Positions 25,148 to 32,991 of a DNA stretch of 33,029 nt are shown piece by piece. The notes below the pieces were generated by a model. It was not told the DNA's origin. It was given only the letters and a program-made list of their open reading frames with translations, and did not search any database. The stretch comes from Desulfobulbaceae bacterium (GTDB lineage: Bacteria > Desulfobacterota > Desulfobulbia > Desulfobulbales > Desulfocapsaceae): the NCBI GenBank assembly GCA_031287565.1, contig JAITSS010000051.1:1-33029 (forward strand), given 5' to 3'. The first letter of the stretch is position 1. Each line of letters opens with the position of its first letter. Both the position numbers and the translations under genes were made by a program.

Positions 25148-27526
25148 GTGGCTAGGCGCAAGCGTTGCCGACGCCAAAAAAAAGCGATCCGGACCGGTTT
25201 GGTTCTTGTTGTTTCCGGTTTGGTGCAGGGCGTCGGTTTCCGGCCATTTATCCACGGATTGGCGCATCGGCTGCGGCTGAACGGTGATGTCGCCAACGGC
25301 CCGCGCGGCGTCACCATCCGCCTTTTCGGCCATAAAGCCAATCTGCGCCATTTTCTTGTTCTGCTGCGAAACGAAGCGCCGCCTCTCGCGCGGATTGACG
25401 CGCTCAGCATCCAAATTCTGACTGATTCGCACTTCAACGCATTTCGCATCATCACCAGCCGCGCCGGGGCAAAAACCACCGCTGTTATTCCCGCTGATAT
25501 CGCCACTTGCGCCGATTGCCTGCGCGAGATGAATGACCATAGCGACCGCCGTTTCGCCTATCCTTTCATCAACTGCACCAACTGCGGCCCGCGCCTGACC
25601 ATTGTCGAATCATTACCCTATGACCGCCCAGGCACGGTTATGCGTCATTTTCCCCTGTGCGACGCCTGCCTGGCCGAATACCGTGACCCGGCCAGTCGCC
25701 GTTTTCATGCCGAGGCTATGGCCTGCCCAGTCTGCGGCCCACGTTTAACCCTGGTTGACACCGCGAACACACCGCTACTGGATGAACCGATTCCCTTTGT
25801 CGCTCGCGCTTTAGCGGCGGGAAAAATTGTCGCGCTGCGCGGCCTTGGTGGCTTTCATCTGGCAGTGGATGCGGAAAACGAAATAGCAGTGATGAAGCTG
25901 CGGTCGCGCAAAAATCGCCCCGACAAACCCTTCGCTCTTATGGCGGCGAATATTGAAACGGCGATTGTTTTTTGTCAGATCAGCGTGGCGGAACAGGATG
26001 TTCTTTATTCGCCAGAAGCGCCGATTGTCGTCCTGCGCCGCTTGAAAACCGATGAACCGGCAGCTATCGCCGATGGTTTATCCGACCTTGGTTTGATGCT
26101 GCCGACCACTCCTCTGCACCACTTGTTGTTCGCCGACCCAAACTGTCCGCGCCTTTTGCTTATGACTTCCGGCAATGTCAGCGGCGCGCCCATCGCCATG
26201 AGCAACGCCGAAGCGCTGCGCCGCTTAAGCGGCATCGCCGATTATTTTCTTCTCCATGATCGCGAAATTCTTACGCGACTGGATGATTCTTTGGTGGCGC
26301 TGCGGGCCGGTCGCCCACGTCTCTTGCGCCGTTCGCGCGGCTTCGTCCCGGCGGCCCTGTCGATTCCCTGGTCGTTGCCGCCGCTTCTCGCCTGCGGCCC
26401 CGGCATGAAAAATACGATTACCTTGGCGTCGGGTAGGCAAATCCATGTCAGTCAGCACGTGGGCGACCTGGAAGGCGCGGAAATTTTTCAATTTTACCAG
26501 GAAACCATCGCCCACCACCAACGACTGCGGCGCATCGAGCCGCGCATAGTCGTCCGCGACCTGCACCCGGATTATCTGAGCAGTCACTACGCCGACGAGC
26601 TTGGTTTACCTGTCTACAAAGTACAGCATCATCACGCGCACGCGGTGGCGGTGATGGCCGAACACGGCATAAGCGGCGAGGCTCTGGCTCTGGCTCTGGA
26701 CGGCGTTGGTTTGGGCGATGACGGCTCAGTCTGGGGTGGCGAAATTCTCGCCGTCACACCGATGGACTTTCGGCGCTTGGGCCACCTTTCGCCGCTGCCC
26801 GCGCCGGGTGGTGACGCCGCCGCCCGCGAAATCTGGCGACTTGGCCGGGCGGCTTTATTTTTATTGGCTGAAACCGGGCGCTGTACGGCGCAGGCGCCGT
26901 CCTCATCTCTTGCGGCGGTCGATGCCTATCAACAAGAAATAATTGATCAGATGCTCGCCGCCGATTTGAACTGCCCGCGCACAAGCAGCGCTGGGCGGCT
27001 GTTCGATGCCGTGGCCTCGCTCATCGGCATCCGCCAGAACGTCAGTTATGAAGGCCAGGCGGCGATGGAATTGGAAGCCCTGGCCTTACAGGCGGCGGAT
27101 GAGGAAGCCCTGCCACGAATCATCACCGCAGAGTGGCCGCGAATTACGACCGCGCAGAGTGAAAAAGATGGACAGATGAATATTGATGGTCTCTTTTTCA
27201 TCGAAACCATCATAAAAGACCTGCGCGAAGGCGAAGCGAAATCGATGATCGCCCTGCGTTTTCACGCCTTGCTGATTGTCGCCTTCAGCCAGGCCTTGCG
27301 TTTGGCCAGGGTCAAGACCGGCCTGAACACCGTGTTGCTCTGTGGCGGTTGTATGCAGAATCGACTGTTGCTGGAGGGTTTCACTCGTGTCCTCGGCGAC
27401 GATGGATTTACAGTTTTTTCTGGTGAGGCTTTTCCGGCCCACGATGGAGCGGTTTCCATAGGACAAGCGGTTATAGGAGGACTCAGACATGTGCATCGCC
27501 ATCCCCATGCGGGTGCTGGCTGTTAG
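25148..27526 (+). CDS. hypF: Carbamoyltransferase HypF (hydrogenase maturation)
   Basis: HypF uses carbamoyl phosphate and ATP to make carbamoyl-adenylate and passes the carbamoyl group to HypE for the cyanide ligands of [NiFe] hydrogenase. All four parts are present in 792 residues. The acylphosphatase domain contains SGLVQGVGFRPF with Arg32. Two zinc fingers have Cys121/124/143/146 and Cys171/174/193/196 (CADC, CTNCGPRL, CDAC, CPVCGPRL). A YrdC-like domain at about 215-400 contains KNRPDKPFALM and TSGNVSGAPIA. A Kae1-like domain contains QHHHAHAVAVMAEH, LALDGVGLGDDG and LLCGGCMQNRLLLEG. The start is a GTG three bases after pcnB. The residues before the acylphosphatase domain are very basic (RRKRCRRQKK). 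Confidence 0.97.
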   Translation: MARRKRCRRQKKAIRTGLVLVVSGLVQGVGFRPFIHGLAHRLRLNGDVANGPRGVTIRLFGHKANLRHFLVLLRNEAPPLARIDALSIQILTDSHFNAFRIITSRAGAKTTAVIPADIATCADCLREMNDHSDRRFAYPFINCTNCGPRLTIVESLPYDRPGTVMRHFPLCDACLAEYRDPASRRFHAEAMACPVCGPRLTLVDTANTPLLDEPIPFVARALAAGKIVALRGLGGFHLAVDAENEIAVMKLRSRKNRPDKPFALMAANIETAIVFCQISVAEQDVLYSPEAPIVVLRRLKTDEPAAIADGLSDLGLMLPTTPLHHLLFADPNCPRLLLMTSGNVSGAPIAMSNAEALRRLSGIADYFLLHDREILTRLDDSLVALRAGRPRLLRRSRGFVPAALSIPWSLPPLLACGPGMKNTITLASGRQIHVSQHVGDLEGAEIFQFYQETIAHHQRLRRIEPRIVVRDLHPDYLSSHYADELGLPVYKVQHHHAHAVAVMAEHGISGEALALALDGVGLGDDGSVWGGEILAVTPMDFRRLGHLSPLPAPGGDAAAREIWRLGRAALFLLAETGRCTAQAPSSSLAAVDAYQQEIIDQMLAADLNCPRTSSAGRLFDAVASLIGIRQNVSYEGQAAMELEALALQAADEEALPRIITAEWPRITTAQSEKDGQMNIDGLFFIETIIKDLREGEAKSMIALRFHALLIVAFSQALRLARVKTGLNTVLLCGGCMQNRLLLEGFTRVLGDDGFTVFSGEAFPAHDGAVSIGQAVIGGLRHVHRHPHAGAGC

Positions 27527-27761
27527 TGGATCGCCCGGCGATCCAGCGAGCAATCCCACCGCCCTGGTCGCCGCCGACGGCGCCGAGATCACGGCGCGGC
27601 TGGATATCATCGACCATTGGCCGCAACCTGGCGACTATGTGATTATCCACGCCGGTTTCGCCATCCACTGTCTGGATGAGGAAGAGGCTAAACGTAACCT
27701 GGCGCTTTTCCGCTCTCTGGCTGAAAAGACCGGGGTGGAAATACCCGGTTGCCCGCCATGA
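27489..27761 (+). CDS. hypC: Hydrogenase assembly chaperone HypC
   Basis: HypC binds the Fe(CN)2CO unit with HypD and delivers it to the hydrogenase large subunit. The 90-residue protein has the essential N-terminal Met-Cys (MCIAIPMRV; the cysteine becomes terminal after Met removal). It also has the family elements ARLDII and PGDYVIIHAGFAIHCLDEEEA. Its ATG lies inside the end of hypF, giving a 38-base overlap, and has an AGGAGG eight bases upstream (27475-27480). It overlaps hypD by four bases. Confidence 0.97.
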   Translation: MCIAIPMRVLAVSGSPGDPASNPTALVAADGAEITARLDIIDHWPQPGDYVIIHAGFAIHCLDEEEAKRNLALFRSLAEKTGVEIPGCPP

Positions 27762-28840
27762 AATACGCCGATGAGTACCGCGATACCGCCCTGGCCTTGC
27801 CACTGCTGCGCGAGCTTCAGGCGGTGAAACGACCGATGCGGATTATGGAGATCTGCGGCTCACACACCATGGCCATCGCCAAAAGCGGTCTGCGCCAGGT
27901 GCTGCCGGAACATATCGAATTGATTTCCGGGCCGGGCTGCCCGGTCTGCGTCACCGCCCAATCGCATATCGACACAATGATTGAATTGGCCAGGCAACCG
28001 CGAACTCGGCTGGCGACCTTCGGCGATATGTTCCGGGTGCCCGGCGTCCATGGCTCTTTGAGCGCGGCCATGGCGGAAGGGGCGAAAGCGGCGGTGGTGT
28101 ATTCGCCGATTGAGGCTCTGGAGCTGGCCCGACGCCACGCCGACGAGGAAATCATTTTTTTCGCCGTCGGTTTTGAAACCACCGCGCCCGGCGTCGCCGC
28201 GACAATTCTGGCCGCCAAAGCGGCGGGGCTGAATAATTTTTCGGTGTTTTCCAGCCACAAAACCATGCCAGCGCCGCTACACGCGCTGTTATCCGATCCC
28301 AACTTGGCTTTGGACGGATTGCTGTGCCCTGGCCACGTCGCGGCGATTATCGGCGCATCGGCCTTTCAGGTGTTTTGCGATGACTATCATCTCGCCTGTT
28401 GCGTCGCTGGTTTTGAACTGGCTGATCTGCTCTCCGGCCTGGTCATGCTGGCCAGGCGGATCAGCGCTGGTGAAGCGCGACTCGACAACGCCTATGAAAG
28501 AACCGTCAGTTGGTTGGGAAACGAGCGGGCGCAAAGGATGCTGGTCGAAGTCTTTGAACCTGTCGATATGCTCTGGCGCGGTTTGGGAATGCTGGCCGGA
28601 AGCGGCCTTGGACTGCGCGATAAATACCGCGAATTTGACGCCGCCGTCCGTTTTTCCTTCAGTGTCGCCGAGACAAAAGAACCGGCTGGCTGCCGCTGCG
28701 GCGATGTCATTCGCGGCGCGATTCAGCCGCCCGCTTGCCCGCTTTTTCGCCGTATCTGCGGGCCGGGCAATCCGATTGGTCCCTGTATGGTGTCAGGCGA
28801 AGGGGCCTGCGCCGCCTGGTTCGCGCACGCTCCACTGTAA
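27758..28840 (+). CDS. hypD: Hydrogenase maturation protein HypD
   Basis: HypD is an iron-sulfur protein that, with HypC, holds iron while cyanide and carbon monoxide ligands are added. The 360-residue protein carries the signatures MEICGSHTMAIAKSG, ISGPGCPVCVT, FAVGFETTAPG and GLLCPGHVAAIIG. A C-terminal cysteine set (CRCGDVIRG, CPLFRRICGPGNPIGPC, EGAC) holds the [4Fe-4S] cluster. The ATG at 27758 overlaps the hypC stop codon (ATGA), which decides the start over an in-frame TTG at 27749. Confidence 0.97.
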   Translation: MKYADEYRDTALALPLLRELQAVKRPMRIMEICGSHTMAIAKSGLRQVLPEHIELISGPGCPVCVTAQSHIDTMIELARQPRTRLATFGDMFRVPGVHGSLSAAMAEGAKAAVVYSPIEALELARRHADEEIIFFAVGFETTAPGVAATILAAKAAGLNNFSVFSSHKTMPAPLHALLSDPNLALDGLLCPGHVAAIIGASAFQVFCDDYHLACCVAGFELADLLSGLVMLARRISAGEARLDNAYERTVSWLGNERAQRMLVEVFEPVDMLWRGLGMLAGSGLGLRDKYREFDAAVRFSFSVAETKEPAGCRCGDVIRGAIQPPACPLFRRICGPGNPIGPCMVSGEGACAAWFAHAPL

Positions 28841-28860
28841 GAGAATAAGAGAAAATCACC

Positions 28861-29880
28861 ATGAACAACGACAACATCATCACCCTTGACCATGGCGGCG
28901 GCGGCCAGGCCAGCCGTGAACTGGTTGAACTCCTGTTGAAACATGTGCCGGGCCAAGGCGGCCAATGCCTGCAAGACGCGGCGGTGCTGGCCGCGCCGGG
29001 GCCAGGCCAGCGCCTGGTTTTTTCCACCGATTCCTACATCGTCGATCCGATATTTTTCCCCGGCGGCGACATCGGCGCTTTGGCCGCGCACGGTACCATC
29101 AACGACCTGGCGATGCGCGGCGCAAGACCGATAGCCTTAAGTCTGGCGATGATTCTCGAAGAGGGCCTACCGCTGGCCGACCTGGAACGAATCGCTAAAT
29201 CAATCGGCGAAGCTTCGGCGCGGGCGGCGGTGCCGATTGTCACCGGCGACACCAAGGTCGCGCCCAGGGGCAAGGTCGATAAAATATTTATCAACACCGC
29301 CGGCATCGGTCTGATTGATGCGTCCGTCGATATTGGCGCGGATAAGGCGCAAGCGGGCGACGTGGTTCTGATCTCCGGGACCATCGGCGACCACGGCGTC
29401 ACCATCATGGGCGGGCGCGCCGGTATCGCTCTGCGCGGCGACCTGCGCAGCGACACCACAGCGTTACACTATTTTGTAGCCAGGCTTATAGCCGCCTTCC
29501 CCGGCGCGATCCACACCTTGCGCGACCCAACCCGCGGCGGCGTCGCCACCGCCCTGCATGAACTGGCCGAAGCCAGCGACCTGGCGATAGAAGTTGAGGA
29601 AGAATCTCTGCCAATTCGCCCCTCTGTGCGCTCTGCCTGCGCGCTCCTGGGCCTCGACCCTTTGTGGCTGGCCAATGAGGGTAAATGCCTGATTATTTGC
29701 CAGAGCGATAAAGCCGCCGCTATCCTCACCGAAATGCGCCTGATGCCGGAAGGCCGGGACGCCGCCCTCATTGGCCGCGCAAAGCCCTATCAATCATCCA
29801 GGGTTACGCTGCGCACGCTGCTGGGCGGCGGCCGCATCCTTAGCCCTCTGCGCGGTCAACCGCTACCAAGAATCTGCTGA
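28861..29880 (+). CDS. hypE: Carbamoyl dehydratase HypE
   Basis: HypE receives the carbamoyl group from HypF on its C-terminal cysteine and dehydrates it with ATP to a thiocyanate, the source of the cyanide ligand. The 339-residue protein has the PurM-like ATP-binding start ITLDHGGGGQASRELV, FSTDSYIVDPIFFPGG, GTINDLAMRGA, VTGDTKVA, ISGTIGDHGVTIM and DPTRGGVATALHELA. It ends in the required Pro-Arg-Ile-Cys. It lies 20 bases after hypD. HypA and HypB for nickel insertion are not encoded in this window. Confidence 0.97.
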   Translation: MNNDNIITLDHGGGGQASRELVELLLKHVPGQGGQCLQDAAVLAAPGPGQRLVFSTDSYIVDPIFFPGGDIGALAAHGTINDLAMRGARPIALSLAMILEEGLPLADLERIAKSIGEASARAAVPIVTGDTKVAPRGKVDKIFINTAGIGLIDASVDIGADKAQAGDVVLISGTIGDHGVTIMGGRAGIALRGDLRSDTTALHYFVARLIAAFPGAIHTLRDPTRGGVATALHELAEASDLAIEVEEESLPIRPSVRSACALLGLDPLWLANEGKCLIICQSDKAAAILTEMRLMPEGRDAALIGRAKPYQSSRVTLRTLLGGGRILSPLRGQPLPRIC

Positions 29881-29949
29881 GTCCGCGTCGGCCAAACCAT
29901 TCCGGGCCGCTACCAAATGCGGGTCCGGGCGCGGTGTGTTAAAAAACAG

Positions 29950-29993
29950 CATCTTGTATCCAGGTCTCTCGCTTCGCTCCTCAAAATGACAGG
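29950..29993 (-). repeat. Dispersed intergenic repeat of the GAGGAGCGAAGCGAG type
   Basis: Read on the minus strand, positions 29993-29961 contain TGTCATTTTGAGGAGCGAAG followed by CGAGAGACC. This matches a family of short repeats (TCATTTTGAG-GAGCGAAGCGA-) that I know from intergenic regions of many bacterial genomes. It fills much of the 123-base gap between hypE and the Trm5-like gene. Only one copy is visible in the window. Confidence 0.6.
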
Positions 29994-30003
29994 GAAATAG
30001 GCG

Positions 30004-30807
30004 GTGAACGGATTTATCGAAGGATCCACGGAAAAAATCATCGGCGCTCATGAAATCGTTGGCGACATCGCGCTCATCACCCTGCCGGACGAGTTGTTGC
30101 CGCGCCGCCACGAAATCGGCGCGACCCTGTTGGCGGCAAAACCGCGTCTGCGGGTGGTGGTCCGCCGGGGCCGGGCCATTCGTGGCGAATTTCGTTTAAG
30201 CGAATTGGAGGTCATCGCCGGAGCGCCGCCGCTTGCCACCCTGCATCGGGAAAACGGCCTGCGTTTTCTCGTCGATATGGAAAAGGCGTATTTTTCCGCG
30301 CGGCTGGCGGGCGAGCGGCTGCGGCTGGCTCGGCTGACCAGGCAAAATGAGCGGATTCTGGTCATTGGTTCCGGCGTCGCGCCTCTGCCCCTGACTGTGG
30401 CGGCGCACGGCGGCGCGGCGGAACTGTTCGCCATCGAAAAAAACCCCGCCGCCCACGCCCTAGCCCAGGAAAATCTCCGTCTGAACCGCTGCCACAGCCA
30501 CAAAATCAACCTGTATCAAGCTGATTTCCTGACCATAACCGCCAAAGACTTTGGCCTCTTCGACCGCCTGATTGTCGCCATGCCGGAAATCGCCTTCGGC
30601 GTCCTGCCGCATTGTCGGCAATTCGTCAAGCCGGGTGGATGGCTACATTTGTATGTGTTTCAGGATGAACGCCACCCGCAACCGACATTTATCCTGGCCC
30701 AAACATTGGGCGCTGCGGGACGCCAGGCCGACCACTGCGCCGTCGTCCGTTGCGGCCACTGCGGCAACGGGCGCTATCGCCTGTGCCTGGAAGCGCGGTT
30801 AGCCTGA
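30004..30807 (+). CDS. Trm5/TYW2-like (Met10+ family) SAM-dependent methyltransferase
   Basis: The 267-residue protein resembles the D2-D3 core of archaeal/eukaryotic Trm5, which makes 1-methylguanosine at tRNA position 37. Matching stretches are EIVGDIALITLPDEL, RGEFRLSELEVIAG, LHRENGLRFLVDMEKAYFS, and ARLAGERLRLARL. The SAM site follows: ILVIGSGVAPLPLTVA (motif I, 118-133), FAIEKNPAAHALAQEN, and QADF with Asp173. Where Trm5 has Asn-Leu-Pro, this protein has VAMPEIA (191-197), so the catalytic asparagine is missing. The N-terminal D1 domain of Trm5 is also absent. Cys245, Cys250 and Cys253 lie near the C-terminus and are unusual. The start is a GTG at 30004 with an AGGGAAAT upstream. Bacteria normally use TrmD for this tRNA site, so an archaeal origin by transfer, or a different substrate, is likely. 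Confidence 0.75.
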   Translation: MNGFIEGSTEKIIGAHEIVGDIALITLPDELLPRRHEIGATLLAAKPRLRVVVRRGRAIRGEFRLSELEVIAGAPPLATLHRENGLRFLVDMEKAYFSARLAGERLRLARLTRQNERILVIGSGVAPLPLTVAAHGGAAELFAIEKNPAAHALAQENLRLNRCHSHKINLYQADFLTITAKDFGLFDRLIVAMPEIAFGVLPHCRQFVKPGGWLHLYVFQDERHPQPTFILAQTLGAAGRQADHCAVVRCGHCGNGRYRLCLEARLA

Positions 30808-30875
30808 AAGCGAGCGGAAAATTTCTTGCGCCGCCGCGCCGACCGGGTACGCTGGCCGCGCTTCTCGCTCGCTTT
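30807..30875. repeat. Perfect 10-base inverted repeat between the methyltransferase and RNase genes
   Basis: AAAGCGAGCG (30807-30816) and CGCTCGCTTT (30866-30875) are exact reverse complements separated by 49 bases. They could form a long-stem hairpin in the RNA or bind a dimeric regulator. The left arm begins at the last base of the methyltransferase stop codon. No U-run follows the right arm (TGTCTTCG), so this is not a classical terminator. Confidence 0.4.
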
Positions 30876-30910
30876 GTCTTCGATTCCCGCTTTGCTTATG
30901 AGGAAATGTT

Positions 30911-32485
30911 ATGACCATATTCGCGCAGTTTTTTGGGGCCACGCACGAAGTCACTGGCTCGTTCCACCTTATCCATACCGATAAAAGCCGCATCCTGCTT
31001 GATTGCGGCCTGTTCCAGGGTCGCCGCAAGGAAGCCGAGATGAAAAATCGCGCCCTGCCGCTTGACCCGGCGATTCTCAGCAACTGCGTGTTGTCGCACG
31101 CCCACCTCGACCACTGCGGCCGCATCCCGATGCTTGTCAAAGGCGGCTTCAGCGGACGAATTTTCGCCACCGCCACCACCGCCGACGCCTGCGCCTATCT
31201 ACTTAAAGACTCTGCGAAGATTCAGGAAAACGACGCCGCCTACCTCAACTATAAAATTGTCCGTAATTTTTTAGGCGGGGTTGCCGAAGGCGGGCCGAAA
31301 ATGTCCAAGGCCAAACGCCGCCAAGTCAAGACCTTGCTGAAAGCGTCGGAAGCCCGCTTAAACGATGCCATCATCGCCAAAGTGCAGGCGGCGCACCATC
31401 TGGAGCGCATCGAACCCATCTACACCATTGAGGATGTCGAGGCTTGTCTGCCCCGCTTTTTCGGGCAAGATTATCGTCAGGAATTCGCCGTGGCCGACGA
31501 TGTTTCCTGCACCTTGTACGACGCCGGCCATATCCTTGGCTCGGCGATGCCGCTCCTCTCGATCACCAGCGGCGCGGGCCGGAAAAATATCCTCTTTTCC
31601 GGCGATGTCGGGCGCTTCGGCAAGCCGATCATCCGCGACCCGACGCTGTCGTTCGCCTGTGAGAATATCGACCTTTTGATCATGGAAAGCACCTACGGCG
31701 ACCGCCGCCACGACGACGACGGTGACCTGAAAGGAAAATTGAAGGACGTCTTGCGGGAGACCTTCGCCCGCAGTGGCTCGGTGATCATCCCGGCCTTTGC
31801 CTATGGGCGCACCCAGGAACTGATTTATTTCCTCCACGAATTGTATATGGAAGGCGCGGTGCGCAAGGTTCCGGTGTATATCGACAGCCCGCTGGCCACC
31901 AATATCACCCATGTTTTTGATCGGCATCCGGAGAATTACGACAGCGACACGCGACGGAATTTTCTGAACAACGGCATCAAGCCCTTCGCCTTCGAGCAGT
32001 TGCGCTTTGTCGAATCGGTTGAGGAATCAATGGCCATCAACCGCGACCAGAAAAGCCATATCGTCATCGCCGGTTCCGGCATGTGCGAGGGCGGGCGGGT
32101 GCTGCATCATCTTCGCCACAAAATTCACGATGAAAAACACACAATTCTCATTGTCGGCTACATGGGCAGAAACACCTTCGGCCATCTCTTGCAGGAAAAA
32201 GCTGCCGCCTATGAACAAGGCGGGCGTCAGGGCCAGGCGCCGACGGTGCGTTTTTATAACAAGGAATACCCTTTACGGGCGCGTGTGGCGACCATCGGCG
32301 GTTTCAGCGCCCACGGTGATTATGACGAACTGTTGCGGGTGATTCGCGAATCAAACCTGCGCGTGAAAAAGATCGCCCTGGTGCACGGCGAGGAAGAACA
32401 GATTTCCGCCTTTCAGAAGCGGCTGCAAAACACGGGTTACGACGTGGTCGCGCCGCGTCAGGGCGAATCGGTTGAGGTGCCATGA
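30911..32485 (+). CDS. Metallo-beta-lactamase/beta-CASP RNase (KH-less CPSF73-like, YSH1/COG1236 group)
   Basis: The 524-residue protein is a zinc-dependent RNase of the beta-CASP group. The metal site begins with LSHAHLDHCGRIP (His63, His65, Asp67, His68). It continues with DAGHILGSAMP, LFSGDVGRFGKP and MESTYGDRRH. The beta-CASP part has IIPAFAYGRTQELIYFL, VYIDSPLATNITHVF and IVIAGSGMCEGGRVLHHL. The C-terminal motifs IGGFSAHGDYDELL and LVHGEEEQISAFQKRL complete the active site. A lysine/arginine-rich stretch of about 50 residues (around 120-170, with PKMSKAKRRQVKTLLKA) appears inserted after QENDAAYLNYK. A GAGG nine bases before the ATG supports the start. Role: probably RNA processing or decay. 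Confidence 0.93.
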   Translation: MTIFAQFFGATHEVTGSFHLIHTDKSRILLDCGLFQGRRKEAEMKNRALPLDPAILSNCVLSHAHLDHCGRIPMLVKGGFSGRIFATATTADACAYLLKDSAKIQENDAAYLNYKIVRNFLGGVAEGGPKMSKAKRRQVKTLLKASEARLNDAIIAKVQAAHHLERIEPIYTIEDVEACLPRFFGQDYRQEFAVADDVSCTLYDAGHILGSAMPLLSITSGAGRKNILFSGDVGRFGKPIIRDPTLSFACENIDLLIMESTYGDRRHDDDGDLKGKLKDVLRETFARSGSVIIPAFAYGRTQELIYFLHELYMEGAVRKVPVYIDSPLATNITHVFDRHPENYDSDTRRNFLNNGIKPFAFEQLRFVESVEESMAINRDQKSHIVIAGSGMCEGGRVLHHLRHKIHDEKHTILIVGYMGRNTFGHLLQEKAAAYEQGGRQGQAPTVRFYNKEYPLRARVATIGGFSAHGDYDELLRVIRESNLRVKKIALVHGEEEQISAFQKRLQNTGYDVVAPRQGESVEVP

Positions 32486-32575
32486 TTTGGCTGTTTCGCC
32501 CATCGCATCGGTAGCAAATATCCCCGCGAGCAAATTATCCTGACTTTAAGATAGGTCGTATTATCGGGGAAATTT

Positions 32576-32635
32576 TGTCAGATGACAGGCCGCTATTCGT
32601 ACAATTGACAGGTATCTATTGTGATTCTTGTCAAT
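32576..32635. repeat. Evenly spaced TGACA/TGTCA elements between convergent genes
   Basis: TGACA stands at 32583 and 32606, and the inverted form TGTCA at 32629, each 23 bases apart. An additional TGTCA lies at 32576. The first two units share TGACAGG and CTATT, so they look like an imperfect 23-base tandem repeat. ATTGACA (32604-32610) and TGTCAAT (32629-32635) are also an inverted pair. The function is unknown; the site is downstream of both flanking genes. Confidence 0.35.
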
Positions 32636-32664
32636 CGCCAACTAAGCGGCGGCTATCGCTGGGC

Positions 32665-32991
32665 CTACTCTTGTTTCAACCGTGATTGCCTGCATACCTG
32701 GTTAGAGTAACGCCGACGTTTTTTCAACCACCGTTCTTGTTCTTTGCGGCGGCCAGGGGCAAAATCAAAAAGCAAAAGCAGAAAGCAGACAATGAACATA
32801 AGAATAACAATTACCCAAGCTAAACAGACTAACGTAAAAACGACAGCACTAACTGTATCAAATCCATAATGGTAGCAGAGGCCAAGAAACACCGACACAA
32901 TAATGATGCTAAAAAAAATAGCCCATCCATTTTCATCGTAGGAATTATCCATGGCCGCCTCATCAAAAGATATTTCTCTCAGCATATCCAT
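32665..32991 (-). CDS. Small membrane protein of unknown function
   Basis: The 108-residue product has two hydrophobic helices, about residues 23-44 (WAIFFSIIIVSVFLGLCYHY) and 47-78 (VFTLVCLAWVIVILMFIVCF and LLLLFDFA). These are followed by a strongly basic cytoplasmic tail (GRRKEQERWLKKRRRY). The N-terminus is acidic. A start at the ATG at 32952 (MDNSYDENG) is equally possible. No family is recognised. It is convergent with the RNase gene and the region upstream continues outside the window. Its AT-rich codon use differs somewhat from the neighbouring hyp genes. Confidence 0.5.
   Translation of the reverse strand: MDMLREISFDEAAMDNSYDENGWAIFFSIIIVSVFLGLCYHYGFDTVSAVVFTLVCLAWVIVILMFIVCFLLLLFDFAPGRRKEQERWLKKRRRYSNQVCRQSRLKQE

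Noticed and set aside
25246-25254. TTATCCACG, resembling a DnaA box, in hypF (a second copy in hypC near 27644)
   Set aside because: Both are isolated within conserved coding sequence and differ from the consensus in the last base; they are likely chance.
29863-30111. An 82-codon minus-strand frame with CHFEERSERPGYKMLFF
   Set aside because: This is the translation of the dispersed intergenic repeat, which often yields such false proteins; the rest overlaps hypE and the Trm5-like gene.
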